From contig JAHJCH010000167.1 of assembly GCA_018813065.1 (NCBI GenBank), positions 1 through 50,237 of the forward strand: 50,237 nucleotides of DNA. The letters run 5' to 3'. The position numbers were made by a program, and so were the translations under genes. Below are positions 8,597-17,653 of this stretch, one piece after another. Positions within the stretch are counted from its first letter, which is position 1, and the number at the start of each line of letters is the position of its first letter. The notes beneath the pieces are model-generated. The model ran no database searches, was not told the DNA's origin, and was given only the letters and a program-made list of their open reading frames with translations. This stretch comes from Myxococcota bacterium (lineage in GTDB: Bacteria; Myxococcota_A; Bradymonadia; UBA7976; UBA1532).

Positions 8597-8616
8597 ACAC
8601 GACAGCTGTCGTAATT
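8597..8616. terminator. 14-bp perfect palindrome between convergent genes
   Basis: ACGACAGCTGTCGT at 8599-8612 is a perfect palindrome lying between two convergent stop codons. On the minus strand it is followed by GTTTTCC, so it could help end transcription of the gene at 8642-9704; on the plus strand AATTTCG follows. An operator role is possible but the position favours termination. Confidence 0.35.
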
Positions 8617-8641
8617 TCGACGCGCGCCTTGTTGGCGAGGA

Positions 8642-9704
8642 TCAATCGTCGAGCTGATAGATCGTGATCTGATGGGGCTTGGGCAGCATGGAGACGGCCA
8701 GGCGCTTGGGGTTCGTCGGCGCGAAGGCCCCCATGGGGTCCGCGTCATCCGTGCGCTGCAATTCGCCCAGGAGGTAGCGCTTTTGATCCCTGATCCGCAC
8801 CAGCTCGGCCTTGAGCCGGGGGCGGTAGAAGAAGATCCAGGCGCCGTCGGAGGAGGCGGCCAGGCGCGAGGGGATGTGGGCGCTCCAGGCGCTCTCAGCC
8901 ACGTCAAAGGGCAGCTCCACCTCGACTTGACCCCCCTCGTTGTAGAGCGTCACCAGGCAGCGCTGCTCGGTGCAGCGCTCGGTCAGCCAGCCGCGCGGTC
9001 CGTAGCGCCACGCTTGCACGATGCTCCCCTTGTCCTCGTCCTTGATCGGCACGCTGAGGCGCGCCCCGATCTCTGGCCCCTCCTGCATGGTGTCGATGAC
9101 CCCGCCCATCAGCCCATCCCCCTCCGGGCTCAGGTGGAGGATCTCCGCCCCCGTCAAGCGAGCCGCGCGCGCGTGGGGGAGCCGCTTGGCGCCGAACAGC
9201 CCGCGCCAGCGCCCCGTGCGGGCGTCATAGATCACGAAGTCACGCCCCCCCGCCGCGACGATCCAGCGCCCCGAGGCGGTGATCCAAGCCCAGCCCGCCC
9301 CGTCGTGCTCGATGGGCTTGATTGGCTTGAAGGCGCCCTTGCCCCCACGCGGAGAGAAGGCGTGGATCTGCCCGTTGGTGGTCTGAGCGACGAAGCGGCC
9401 CTTGGGGCTGCCGCTGATGTGCATCACGGGGGTCTTGAGGGGCTTGGAGGTGTAGACCTCGCGCTTGTCCTCGATCGACCAGACATGGACGCGGTGATCG
9501 TTGCCGCCGACGGCCAGCTGGGCGCCGTCAGGGCCGATAAAGTCAAAGGCGGCGATGGCGCCCGGCGCGGCCTGGCCGTCGAAGCGGCCTTGGGTGGGGT
9601 GGGCGTTGAGCACCTTGATGGCGCGCGGCGCGGCGCCCTGGGCGGCCACGGCGACGGGCGCGGGGGGGGGCGCAGAGCATGAGCGAGGAGAGGAGCGCGA
9701 GCAT
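8642..9704 (-). CDS. WD40/beta-propeller-like exported protein, out of frame at a G9 tract
   Basis: The main frame encodes about 330 residues with repeated blade-like segments (GPDGAQLAVGGNDHRVHVWSI, SGRWIVAAGGRDFVIYDA, SPEGDGLMGGV), suggesting a beta-propeller. The natural start is ATG 9704 with GGAGG 4 bases upstream; it gives the signal peptide MLALLSSLMLCAPP, but in another frame. The frames meet in a run of nine G (plus strand 9662-9670). With eight, the protein would read LCAPPAPVAVAAQ, an ideal signal peptide with a cleavage site, running straight into the propeller. As written, the propeller frame extends to 9742 without a signal. This is either a sequencing or assembly error or slipped-strand variation. 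Binding partner unknown; it is divergent from the vWA protein at 9790. Confidence 0.7.
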
Positions 9705-9789
9705 GGGGCCTCCGCTGGGCATGGGCGCTGATTTTTGATCACAGATCCTATAGCATGGCCGCTCTTTCACCCCCAGCCCGGAGCGGATC

Positions 9790-12333
9790 GTGCGCGCCCT
9801 TCTCGCCCTCCTCTGCCTCTCCCTCGGCGCCCAGGCCCAGGCCCAACAGATCAAGCCCCGCCTCCTCCTCGTCTTCGACACCTCCGGGAGCATGGGCTAT
9901 GACATCGACACGGGGCGGGCGACCGGGGGCGATAACTCCGAGGCGTACCCCGGCGCGGGCACCAGCCGCCTCTATGTCGCCAAGGAGGTCATCCGTGAGG
10001 TGGTCTCCTTTACCTCCGAGGTGGACTTCGCCTTGATGCGTTACCCCCAGCGCGAGGGGCTGGGGCTCAACGACGGCGTGGGCCGCGAGATGGTCAACGC
10101 CTATGAGGGCCTCGACGCGCTGCCGCTTAACTACCTCGGCGCCTGCGGCGGCGATCTCTTCTCCGAGGAGGGCGCCTTCGCCGTCGTCTCGCCCTTCGAG
10201 GCGGACAATGAGGTGGAGATCCTGCGCTGGCTCGATCACCGCGAGGACTGGCCGCGCGATCCTGAGCTGCGCGCCGAGGGGCCGACCCCCTTGGTGGAGT
10301 CGCTGCGGCTGGCCGAGGGCTACTTTCAAGCCCTGCTCGCCGAGGATCAGGCCGCGCGGTGCCGCCGCTACCACGTCGTCTTGCTCACCGACGGCGCCGA
10401 GTCCTGCGTCCCCGACGAGGTGGAGGCCGCCCAGCGCCTCCGCGCGCAGACCGTGGCGCTGCGCCAGATCCAGGTGGAGATCGACGGCGAGCAGATCCGC
10501 CCTCATGTGCAGGTCTTCGTCATCGCCTTCGCCACCGCCCCTGATGTCAGCAGCCGCCTCGATGAGATCGCCCGCATCGGCGGCACGGCCATGAACGAGG
10601 CGGGGGAGATCGACACGATCTTGGGCCGCGCCGCGCGCGCCACGGATCAAGCGGGGCTGCGGCGCGCCTTCAGCCGTGTCCTCGCCGAGGCCATCCCCCA
10701 AGAGGTCTGCAACGGCGTCGATGATGACTGCGATGGCCTTATCGACGAGGGCGTCACCAACCCCTGCGGCCAGTGCGGCCCGACGCCGGTCGAGCGCTGC
10801 AACGGGCTGGATGATGACTGCGATGGCGAGATCGATGAGGACTTCCCGCAGCTGGGCGATGGCTGCAACGCGGGCGTCGCCGACTGTGTGCGTCAAGGCC
10901 ACATGGTCTGCGACGCCCGCGGCGAGGGCCTCACCTGCGACGCCCTCCCCGGCGCGGGCGCCGTCGAGGTCTGCAACGGCGTAGACGATGACTGTGACGG
11001 CCTCATCGACAACACCCCCCACGGCGATCAGCCCCTCAGCCGCCCGTGCAGCGTAGACATCGGCGCTTGCCAGATCGGCCAAGAGATCTGCGAGGGGGGG
11101 CGCTGGGGCGCCTGCGACGGCGTCGGCCCTGTCGAGGAGCTGTGCGACGGGATCGACAATGACTGTGACGGCTTTATCGACGGCCAGACGCGGCCCTGTG
11201 GCCCCCTTGAGCTGGGCGAGGTCGGCCAGTGCCGCCTGGGCCGCGCCGCCTGCGTCGAGGGCGCGTGGGCGGAGGCGTGCGAGGGGGCCGTCGAGCCCGA
11301 GGAGGAGCGCTGCGACCACGTGGACAATGACTGCGATGGCGAGGTGGATGAGGGGCTCTACAACGCCTGCGGCCAGTGTGGCCCGCCGCCGCTGGAGCGC
11401 TGCAACGGGCTGGATGATGACTGCGACGGGGCCATCGACGAGGGCGCCCCGTGCCCCGAGGGCTTCCTCTGCGCCCTGGGCGCCTGCGTGGCCCCCTGCG
11501 ACACCACCGGCGAGTGCCCCGAGGGCCGCTACTGCGCCACGCTCTGGGTGGGGGGCCGCTTCTGTCACCCCGATCCCTGCGCCTACGCCCAGTGCCCCGA
11601 GGGGGAGATCTGCGCGTCTGCTGGCGCCTGCGTCGATCCCTGCGTGGACGTGCGCTGCCCCGAGGGCCACGCCTGCGAGCTGGGCGGCTGCGTGCCGATG
11701 ACCTGCCGCCATCAGGGCTGCCCCGCCGGGCAGCGCTGCGAGCCGGGCGGCTGCGCCCCAGACCCTTGCCTGGAGGCGGACTGCGCGGCGGATGAGTTCT
11801 GCGATGACGGCGCCTGCATCAAGGCCTGCCTCGGCGTCGCCTGCGGGCCGGGGCGGCGCTGCGAGGGCGGCGTCTGCGTCGAGGACCCCTGCGGCGGGCG
11901 CTGCTTACCTGGACAGGTGTGCGTGGAGGCCGAGGCCCTCTGCGCCGAGGACCCCTGCGCGCGGATCGACTGCCCGCCGGGGATCGCCTGTGAGGGCGGC
12001 GCCTGCGATCAGGCCGCCGCCTGCGTCCAGATCCGCTGCCCATTGGGGACAGTTTGCCGCGCGGGCCAGTGTACCGACGAGGCGCCCTCGGTGGAGCCTG
12101 ATCTCACCGTCGGGTTGCCTGACGGCTTGGCGCCCCTGCCGCCTCAGGACAGCGGCGTGGCGCCGACGCCGACGCCGGACGCAGGCCAGGTGAGCCCCGA
12201 CGCCGACGCCGACGCGCCCCGCGCCACGCCCAGCGACGATGGCTGCCAGATCAACCCGCGCGGTGGTCGTGATCCCATTGCCGCGATGATGCTCTTGGCG
12301 CTGCTCGCCTTTGGCGCGCGCCGTCGCCCTTAA
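9790..12333 (+). CDS. von Willebrand factor A domain protein with MopE-like CNGxDDDCDG repeats, EGF-like Cys-rich region and MYXO-CTERM-like tail
   Basis: GTG 9790 begins a signal peptide (RALLALLCLSLGAQAQA). Residues about 25-290 form a vWA domain: MIDAS DTSGSMG (D30, S32, S34) and the LLTDG strand are intact, so it should bind a divalent metal and a protein ligand. Residues about 300-550 hold six MopE-type units (CNGVDDDCDGLID, CNGLDDDCDGEID, CDGIDNDCDGFID, CDHVDNDCDGEVD and two more) that probably bind calcium or copper. Residues about 550-770 are a dense Cys-rich, EGF-like zone. A Thr/Pro/Asp linker follows, then the C-terminal Cys - MMLLALLAFGA - RRRP tail that directs surface sorting. 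Complete at 847 aa. A role in adhesion or contact is likely; its partner is unknown. Confidence 0.85.
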   Translation: MRALLALLCLSLGAQAQAQQIKPRLLLVFDTSGSMGYDIDTGRATGGDNSEAYPGAGTSRLYVAKEVIREVVSFTSEVDFALMRYPQREGLGLNDGVGREMVNAYEGLDALPLNYLGACGGDLFSEEGAFAVVSPFEADNEVEILRWLDHREDWPRDPELRAEGPTPLVESLRLAEGYFQALLAEDQAARCRRYHVVLLTDGAESCVPDEVEAAQRLRAQTVALRQIQVEIDGEQIRPHVQVFVIAFATAPDVSSRLDEIARIGGTAMNEAGEIDTILGRAARATDQAGLRRAFSRVLAEAIPQEVCNGVDDDCDGLIDEGVTNPCGQCGPTPVERCNGLDDDCDGEIDEDFPQLGDGCNAGVADCVRQGHMVCDARGEGLTCDALPGAGAVEVCNGVDDDCDGLIDNTPHGDQPLSRPCSVDIGACQIGQEICEGGRWGACDGVGPVEELCDGIDNDCDGFIDGQTRPCGPLELGEVGQCRLGRAACVEGAWAEACEGAVEPEEERCDHVDNDCDGEVDEGLYNACGQCGPPPLERCNGLDDDCDGAIDEGAPCPEGFLCALGACVAPCDTTGECPEGRYCATLWVGGRFCHPDPCAYAQCPEGEICASAGACVDPCVDVRCPEGHACELGGCVPMTCRHQGCPAGQRCEPGGCAPDPCLEADCAADEFCDDGACIKACLGVACGPGRRCEGGVCVEDPCGGRCLPGQVCVEAEALCAEDPCARIDCPPGIACEGGACDQAAACVQIRCPLGTVCRAGQCTDEAPSVEPDLTVGLPDGLAPLPPQDSGVAPTPTPDAGQVSPDADADAPRATPSDDGCQINPRGGRDPIAAMMLLALLAFGARRRP

Positions 12334-12372
12334 AAAACATACAAACGGAACACACACGCAGAGGAGATCGGC

Positions 12373-13191
12373 TTGAACCAACGCCGCTTCGATCTAGTCG
12401 CGGGCACCCGTGACTTTTATGTGGACCCTGTCTACTACGACTACGAGTTTAAGGAGCGCCGCGCCGACGTGCGTTGGTACACGCAGCGCTACCTTGACGC
12501 CGATGGCCCCGCGCTGGAGCTGGGGGTCGGCAGTGGCCGGGTGGCCCTCTACGCGGCGCGCAAGGGCGCAGAGATCATCGGCTTAGATGTCTCCGAGTCC
12601 ATGCTCAAGCGCGCCGAGGAGCGGATCAAGCACTTACCCAAGGCGCACCGCGACAAGCTGACGTTAATCCAAGGGGATATGCGTGACTTCAAGCTTGATC
12701 GACAGTTCAACCTGATCAGCTGCCCCTTTAACGCCTTCCAGCACCTCTACACACGCCAGGATGTAGAGCGCGCGTTGGCCTGCGTCAAGGCGCACCTGGC
12801 GCCTGGCGGCCTCTTCCTCTTTGACGTGCTGATGCCCGATCTGGAGTACCTCAGCCGCCCGCCGTTCCAGCGCATCGAGGGCATCCGCTTTAAGCACCCC
12901 ACCCACGACGCGCACTACATCTACAGCGAGCGCAGCGCCTACGATCCCATCGAGCAGCTCAACCAGATGGTGTTTGAGTACACCCTCAGCGACGCCCCCG
13001 GCGCGGGGCCGGAGCAGGAGGAGATCCAGCTCTCTCATCGCGTCTTCTACCCCGCAGAGCTGGAGGCGCTGCTGCACTACAACGGCTTCGAGGTTGTCTC
13101 TCGCTTTGGAGACTTCGAGGAGAACCCCCTCTGCCACGACTGCGAGTCACAGATCCTCGTCTGCCGCGCCTCAACCTCACCGGGCAAATAA
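12373..13191 (+). CDS. Class I SAM-dependent methyltransferase
   Basis: A 272-aa protein starting at TTG 12373 with GAGGAG 6 bases upstream. Motif I LELGVGSGR (E49, G51, G53, G55) binds S-adenosylmethionine, and IGLDVSESML supplies the acidic residue after strand 2. IQGDMRDFKLDRQFNLISCPFNAFQHL gives motifs II and III, and LAPGGLFLFDVLMP the later strand. This matches the Methyltransf_25 type. The substrate is not evident; such proteins methylate small molecules, lipids or sugars. It follows the vWA gene after about 40 bases with its own ribosome binding site, so co-transcription is possible but not required. Confidence 0.85.
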   Translation: MNQRRFDLVAGTRDFYVDPVYYDYEFKERRADVRWYTQRYLDADGPALELGVGSGRVALYAARKGAEIIGLDVSESMLKRAEERIKHLPKAHRDKLTLIQGDMRDFKLDRQFNLISCPFNAFQHLYTRQDVERALACVKAHLAPGGLFLFDVLMPDLEYLSRPPFQRIEGIRFKHPTHDAHYIYSERSAYDPIEQLNQMVFEYTLSDAPGAGPEQEEIQLSHRVFYPAELEALLHYNGFEVVSRFGDFEENPLCHDCESQILVCRASTSPGK

Positions 13192-13260
13192 AGCATCTTG
13201 CACCCCCCAATCCCCCCCTCCAAAACTCCCCTCGCGAGAATTTACATTCTCCCTCGGGCC

Positions 13261-13334
13261 GCTCGCCTGCCGGCGAGCTTTGGGGCTGGATCTGCGAGAT
13301 GTCGAGGGCTTAGCCCTCGCCCTCTGCGCAGATC
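13261..13334 (+). promoter_or_regulatory. Paired hairpins in the leader of the DUF3800-like gene
   Basis: Two strong dyads lie in the 263-bp gap before 13455. GCTCGCC-TGCC-GGCGAGC at 13261-13278 is a perfect 7-bp stem. Next, CGAGGGC-TTA-GCCCTCG (13303-13319) is a second 7-bp stem, enclosed by an outer 8-bp stem GATCTGCG (13289-13296) with CGCAGATC (13327-13334). No T tract follows, so simple termination is unlikely. A structured 5' leader, or an operator, of the downstream gene cluster is a reasonable reading. Confidence 0.45.
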
Positions 13335-13454
13335 TCATCGCAGCGTGCTCTAAAAAACACGCGGCGTGTCCGATTCGGGGTGCGCCGCGCGTCCTCCTCC
13401 CCAACGCTTAAGCGCCGGAGATCGCATCCGCCGCGCTGGAGAGAGGAGCCCCCC

Positions 13455-15713
13455 ATGCAGCAGCACAGCGTCGAGCTGATCCACGCCCGTGTTCGCCACT
13501 ACGCCGCCCAAGACGACGCGCTGAGCGCGCGCCACTTAGAGCACTGGCTACGGCAAGGCCCCCCGGACGAGCCCCAGGTGAGGCAGGCGCTGGAGGAGGG
13601 GCGGGCTGTCCATGAGGCGCTCAAGGCGCTCAAGGCGCTGTGGCGCGCCCAAGGCGACAGCCCGGAGGTCGCCGAGGCGATCCGCGCGGGGAGGCGGCGC
13701 AGCTGGAGCCCCTCGCCGCGCGCGCAGCGGCACCTCACAGATCTCTTTCACCAAGGCGTCAAGGCGATCCGCCCCAGGCTCCTCAATTATTGCACCCCCA
13801 CGAAGACTTGGCGCGACACGGGCTCCAGCGTGTGCGCCCCCAAGACGCCGCGCCGCGTGGATCTGCTCGATGAGGCGCCGCGCTGGACGATGCTGATCGA
13901 CGAGAGCGGCCCGCACTTCCAGGCGGGGCTGCCCACGCCGGGCCAGCAGGAGGGCCGCTTCGTCGGCGTGCTCTTGGACGATCAGACCGCCGCCGCGCTG
14001 CCGCCGTTGGGGCGCTTCCACGCCTGCGATGAGCGCGACGCCCGGCTGGACGAGGCCATCCAAGCGCTCCTCGATCACCCCGTCGGCGTGATCGGCGTCA
14101 CCGTCAGCGACGTCCCCCCAGCCACCGCCGAGTGGTGGCAGATCGGCGTCTTGGAGCTGATCGACTGGGCGCTGCGGCTCCTGCCGCGCGAGGGCGCCCC
14201 GACCCGACTGGAGGTGCGCGTCGAGGAGCGCAGCCACCACCGCGCGGGTGAGGCGTGGCGGGACGCCGTGGTGGAGATCCAGCGACGGCTGGCCAAGACC
14301 AACGCCGATCAAGCTGGGATTGAGATTGAGATCAAGGTCGTGGGCAAGGCCGAGCACCCTCACCTCGCCTACGCCGACGCCCTCGCCTACACCTGGGGCA
14401 GCGCGCGCGGGAGCGCGGTGGCGCGGCTCAAGCAGAGCGGGCTCCTGGGCGGCAGCTTAATCGCGGGCGGCGCGCGGGCCTTATCGGGGTGGTGGGACAA
14501 GGTCACGCGAGGCGAGGCGCTCAGCGATGAAGAGTTCATCCAGCTCGCCCAAGCGCGCCAACAACAGCCCGAGAGCCTCTACGCCGCGCTGTGGGCGCTG
14601 CTGGAGGACAAGCTCAGCGCCGATGAGGCCCTGTGGGGGCGCTACTTTGAGCTGGCCGAGCGCCACTTAGAGGGCAAGAACATCCACCTCCCAGCGCTCT
14701 GCGCCCAGCTTGATCTGCTCCAGGCCGCCGATCCGGGCGCGACGCTGCCGCCGAGGACCCGGCTGGCGTGGGAGGCGGGGCGGATCGCGCGGGACAATCA
14801 CCTCGGCGAGATCCACCCGCTCAGCGAAGAGATCGTCATCACGCTGAGCGCGGCGCTCTTTGACGAAGACGCCCCGCTCGTCTGCCTCAGCGATCTTCAG
14901 CGCGCCGTCGCCGCCACCAACGCCTTCCAGTTCGACGCCGCCGAGCGGCTGATCCGGCCGTGGCTCAATCACCCTATCGCTGTGCCGGGTCTTCAGATGC
15001 ATGGTCGGGTGCTCAGCAGCCTGGGGCAGATCCACGCTTTTCGGGGCGAGCTGGTCGAGGCGCGGGCGCGCTTTGAGCAGGCGCTGGCGGCCTTTGAGCG
15101 CCTCTCGGATCTGCGGATGAAGCGCGGGGAGAAGGCCCAGACGGGCACCTATCGCCTGATCTGCCTCATCGACGACGCGGGGATCGGCGAGGGCGAGGCG
15201 CGCGCCGCGCTGGAGGGCTACCTTGACTTTCCACGGCTTGAGGAGGGCGTCGATCACCTCGCCCGGGCGCGTGCGCCTTACGCCAAGTACGCTCACCACG
15301 CGCTGCTGCGCTACCTCGTCCAGCGCGGCGACGTGGCGCTGCGCCGCCGCTACTTGGCGCGGATGGACCCGGACGCCGTGGGCGAGGGGCACCCTTGGCC
15401 GCTGATCCTGCTCTACCGCGCGCTGCTGCTGCGCGAGGCGGGTCAGCCCTTCGAGGCGCCGCTGCGGGCAGGGATTGAGCAGACCTTGGATCGCGGACAG
15501 GGGCCGACCTTGACGCTGATCGGGGCGACGATGATGCGCCTGGCCGTGCGCTGGGGGCTGGATGATTACGAGGCGGAGTTGGCGGAGATCCTCAGCGTGC
15601 TCCCTCAGGTCCTGCCCCAAGCCGCGCCGCGCCTGACCGCGCTGGCCCAGCCCAGCCCCCACCTCGACGATCTGGCCCTCCTCCGCGCGACGCTGCCCTT
15701 TAACTTTCGCTGA
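13455..15713 (+). CDS. DUF3800-like (RNase H fold) protein with C-terminal TPR region
   Basis: A 752-aa protein from ATG 13455, with GAGAGGAG upstream; an in-frame extension to 13380 is unsupported. Residues about 145-315 resemble DUF3800, a predicted RNase H-fold nuclease family: an opening strand WTMLIDESG (D149, E150) and a late acidic helix AYADALAYTWG (D308) bracket an alpha/beta region that includes a GVIGVTVSDV strand. Residues about 370-752 are helical and TPR-like (SLGQIHAFRGELVEARARFEQALAAFERL). The N-terminal ~140 residues are helical and unassigned. No signal or membrane segment. It stands upstream of a sigma-like gene and a Lon-like protease gene. Nuclease activity is inferred from fold similarity only; the family match is moderate. 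Confidence 0.6.
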   Translation: MQQHSVELIHARVRHYAAQDDALSARHLEHWLRQGPPDEPQVRQALEEGRAVHEALKALKALWRAQGDSPEVAEAIRAGRRRSWSPSPRAQRHLTDLFHQGVKAIRPRLLNYCTPTKTWRDTGSSVCAPKTPRRVDLLDEAPRWTMLIDESGPHFQAGLPTPGQQEGRFVGVLLDDQTAAALPPLGRFHACDERDARLDEAIQALLDHPVGVIGVTVSDVPPATAEWWQIGVLELIDWALRLLPREGAPTRLEVRVEERSHHRAGEAWRDAVVEIQRRLAKTNADQAGIEIEIKVVGKAEHPHLAYADALAYTWGSARGSAVARLKQSGLLGGSLIAGGARALSGWWDKVTRGEALSDEEFIQLAQARQQQPESLYAALWALLEDKLSADEALWGRYFELAERHLEGKNIHLPALCAQLDLLQAADPGATLPPRTRLAWEAGRIARDNHLGEIHPLSEEIVITLSAALFDEDAPLVCLSDLQRAVAATNAFQFDAAERLIRPWLNHPIAVPGLQMHGRVLSSLGQIHAFRGELVEARARFEQALAAFERLSDLRMKRGEKAQTGTYRLICLIDDAGIGEGEARAALEGYLDFPRLEEGVDHLARARAPYAKYAHHALLRYLVQRGDVALRRRYLARMDPDAVGEGHPWPLILLYRALLLREAGQPFEAPLRAGIEQTLDRGQGPTLTLIGATMMRLAVRWGLDDYEAELAEILSVLPQVLPQAAPRLTALAQPSPHLDDLALLRATLPFNFR

Positions 15714-15790
15714 CGGCCCCCTTTTTCATGGCGCCCCGCCGCGCCCTTGGCCTAATGTTGCGCCGCGAAACGGCCAGGGACGCGACGCTT

Positions 15791-16483
15791 ATGGACCAAA
15801 ACACCCGCTTTGAGCAACTACACGCTTGGTTGATGGATTGGTATGATCATCAAAATCAAGAGGCGTTTGCTCAATTTTACACAAACTTCCTGGAGCATGA
15901 ACTATCGAGAAGTCTTCGATCAGTTGATGATCGCATCAAAGAAGATGTCGCGAGTGATGTCGTTGATGAATTTCTTAACCGTAAAAAAAGATTTGGTGAA
16001 AAAGCAGAGTCGATCTCATATTGGCGCAGAGGGATTCGTTTTAGGGTCAGCGATTCACGTAGAAGGCATAAAAGATGGATAAAATTTGATGAAATCAATG
16101 AGATTAACCAGGATAGATTAAGTTTAACCAATGAAGACCAACTTAAAAAAGCCGAATTAAAGGAAACATTACTTAATGTGATTAGAAATTCGCAAAATTT
16201 AACAGATCAAGTGCGATTTTATTTCTTACTTTACTATTACCTTGAAATAAAAGATTATCTTATCGAAGATGACTATGTTTTTTTGAGAAAAAATGCAAAA
16301 AAGTTGAATTTTAACTTAGATGTAATCCTAGAAAAAATAAAAGAGAGCGCTAGACTTGATCTCAACATTGCACAATTTGCTGAAATGATTGGCATAAGCG
16401 GCGATACGCTTAGAAAAAACCTGAATAGGGCGAGTAGAACACTAAAAGATGCGATGCTATCTGATAAAAAACACTTAAAATAA
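15791..16483 (+). CDS. Sigma-70/ECF-like RNA polymerase sigma factor, AT-rich
   Basis: A 230-aa protein from ATG 15791; upstream codons to 15728 are in frame but read like spacer. Residues about 20-95 match sigma region 2: the acidic DRIKEDVASDVVDEFLNRKKRF then YWRRGIRFRVSDSRRRHKR, which parallels the '-10 recognition' helix and basic patch of ECF factors. Residues 190-222 (LNIAQFAEMIGISGDTLRKNLNRA) form the region 4 helix-turn-helix. The linker between them is longer than usual. The gene is strongly AT-rich between GC-rich neighbours, a sign of different origin or weak codon selection. It likely directs transcription of this cluster, with the next gene as a possible regulator; that is inferred from position. 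Confidence 0.65.
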   Translation: MDQNTRFEQLHAWLMDWYDHQNQEAFAQFYTNFLEHELSRSLRSVDDRIKEDVASDVVDEFLNRKKRFGEKAESISYWRRGIRFRVSDSRRRHKRWIKFDEINEINQDRLSLTNEDQLKKAELKETLLNVIRNSQNLTDQVRFYFLLYYYLEIKDYLIEDDYVFLRKNAKKLNFNLDVILEKIKESARLDLNIAQFAEMIGISGDTLRKNLNRASRTLKDAMLSDKKHLK

Positions 16484-16666
16484 CAGTTTTCATGAATATA
16501 ACTTTAAAAAGTATCATGATGATTGCCAAAGAGACGAGCTGCGCCGTCGATAGGCGCTCTCCTCGAAGAACAGGAAGACGATATCTCCAAAAATTCCACA
16601 AAAATCATGTCCGAAATTTAAAACATCTTTAGTTTTTATTGATGACATCGAATGGAGCGAGTTGAG

Positions 16667-17653
16667 ATGAGCGAACATCGATACCCCGAGCAGCGATACC
16701 CCGAGCAGCGGGCGATCATCCAAGCGCTTGAGGCGGCGCTGCGTGAGGCGTCGAGCCCGTCGGCGGACAGGGTGGACGATGGCTATGCGCTGGCCGTCGC
16801 CCTGGGCCGCGCCGCGCGGCTCTTGCACCCCCCCGCGCCCTCGCGCGCGCTGATCCGCCTCGTGTTCAAGGCCAAGGCGTGGTTAGACGCAGGGCCGCCG
16901 CCTCCCCAGATCATCCAGGTCATTGATCAAACGCGGCTGCTTGATCAGCTCATCGAGGCGCTGGCGGCGGAGCCCCCCCAGGTCGCCGCCCTGCTCGACG
17001 CCGCCTCGGAGATCGACGGCTTCCTCTGCGCCGCGCAAGCGCTGGGCTTGAGATCGCGGGCCGAGGGCCTGGTTGAAGACGCCACCTTTCACCTGACGCT
17101 CTACCCCGAGGCGGCCTCCTTATTGGCGCCGAGCGCCGCGCGCCTGATGGCGCGATGCCAGGTCGAGGAGGCGGATCTGGCCTACCCGCTGTGGCGTCAA
17201 GCGCGAGACATCGAGGCGCTCAACCAAGCGCCCCCGCCGCCCTTTACCGCCGATCCGGGGTTCTTGGCGCGGCACCTCAAGGCACACATGGGGGCCGAGG
17301 TGATCTCCTTGGCGGCCCACCGCGCGGCGTTGTCTCAGGCTGGCCCTGCCCGCCGCGCCGCCTCCAGCGATCAAGGCTATGGGCTGCCCAGGATCGACGC
17401 GGGGCGGGTCCGCTGTGTACACCAAGGTCCGCGCTGGAGCTTGAACCTGGAGGCGACGCAGAGCGGCTTAGAGCTGGCGCTCTACACCGATCCAGAGGCG
17501 CCGATCACCCTTGAGATCCGCGTCGATGGCGCGCCTGAGCCCGTGACGCCTGACGCCGAGGGCCGCGTCGGCTTGATGCTGCCCTTGGAGGAGGAGGCGC
17601 TGACGCTGATCATCGACGGCGTGCCCTTCTCGGTGAAGCTGGATGATGATTGA
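16667..17653 (+). CDS. Protein of unknown function with C-terminal beta-rich domain, in the sigma / Lon-like cluster
   Basis: A 328-aa soluble protein. ATG 16667 is preferred over ATG 16652 because GGAG lies about 9 bases upstream of it. The start carries a tandem 15-bp duplication (16679-16693 and 16694-16708) encoding YPEQRYPEQR. Residues about 10-200 are helical, and 240-328 look like a small beta sandwich (RWSLNLEATQSGLELALYTD, ITLEIRVDG, LTLIIDGVPFSVKL). Its end overlaps the start of the protease gene at 17643 by 11 bases, so the two are translationally coupled. It sits directly between sigma factor and effector, which is where regulators of sigma activity are often found; this role is an inference, with no recognised anti-sigma motif. 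Confidence 0.6.
   Translation: MSEHRYPEQRYPEQRAIIQALEAALREASSPSADRVDDGYALAVALGRAARLLHPPAPSRALIRLVFKAKAWLDAGPPPPQIIQVIDQTRLLDQLIEALAAEPPQVAALLDAASEIDGFLCAAQALGLRSRAEGLVEDATFHLTLYPEAASLLAPSAARLMARCQVEEADLAYPLWRQARDIEALNQAPPPPFTADPGFLARHLKAHMGAEVISLAAHRAALSQAGPARRAASSDQGYGLPRIDAGRVRCVHQGPRWSLNLEATQSGLELALYTDPEAPITLEIRVDGAPEPVTPDAEGRVGLMLPLEEEALTLIIDGVPFSVKLDDD

Noticed and set aside
7570..8907. 445-codon minus-strand frame
   Set aside because: It crosses the acyltransferase gene and the end of the convergent gene, and its translation is Arg/Gly/Ala-rich without recognisable domains.
9748..11712. 654-codon minus-strand frame
   Set aside because: It lies opposite the vWA/MopE gene, whose plus-strand product has clear domains and a signal peptide. 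The reverse frame is an artefact of GC-rich codon use.
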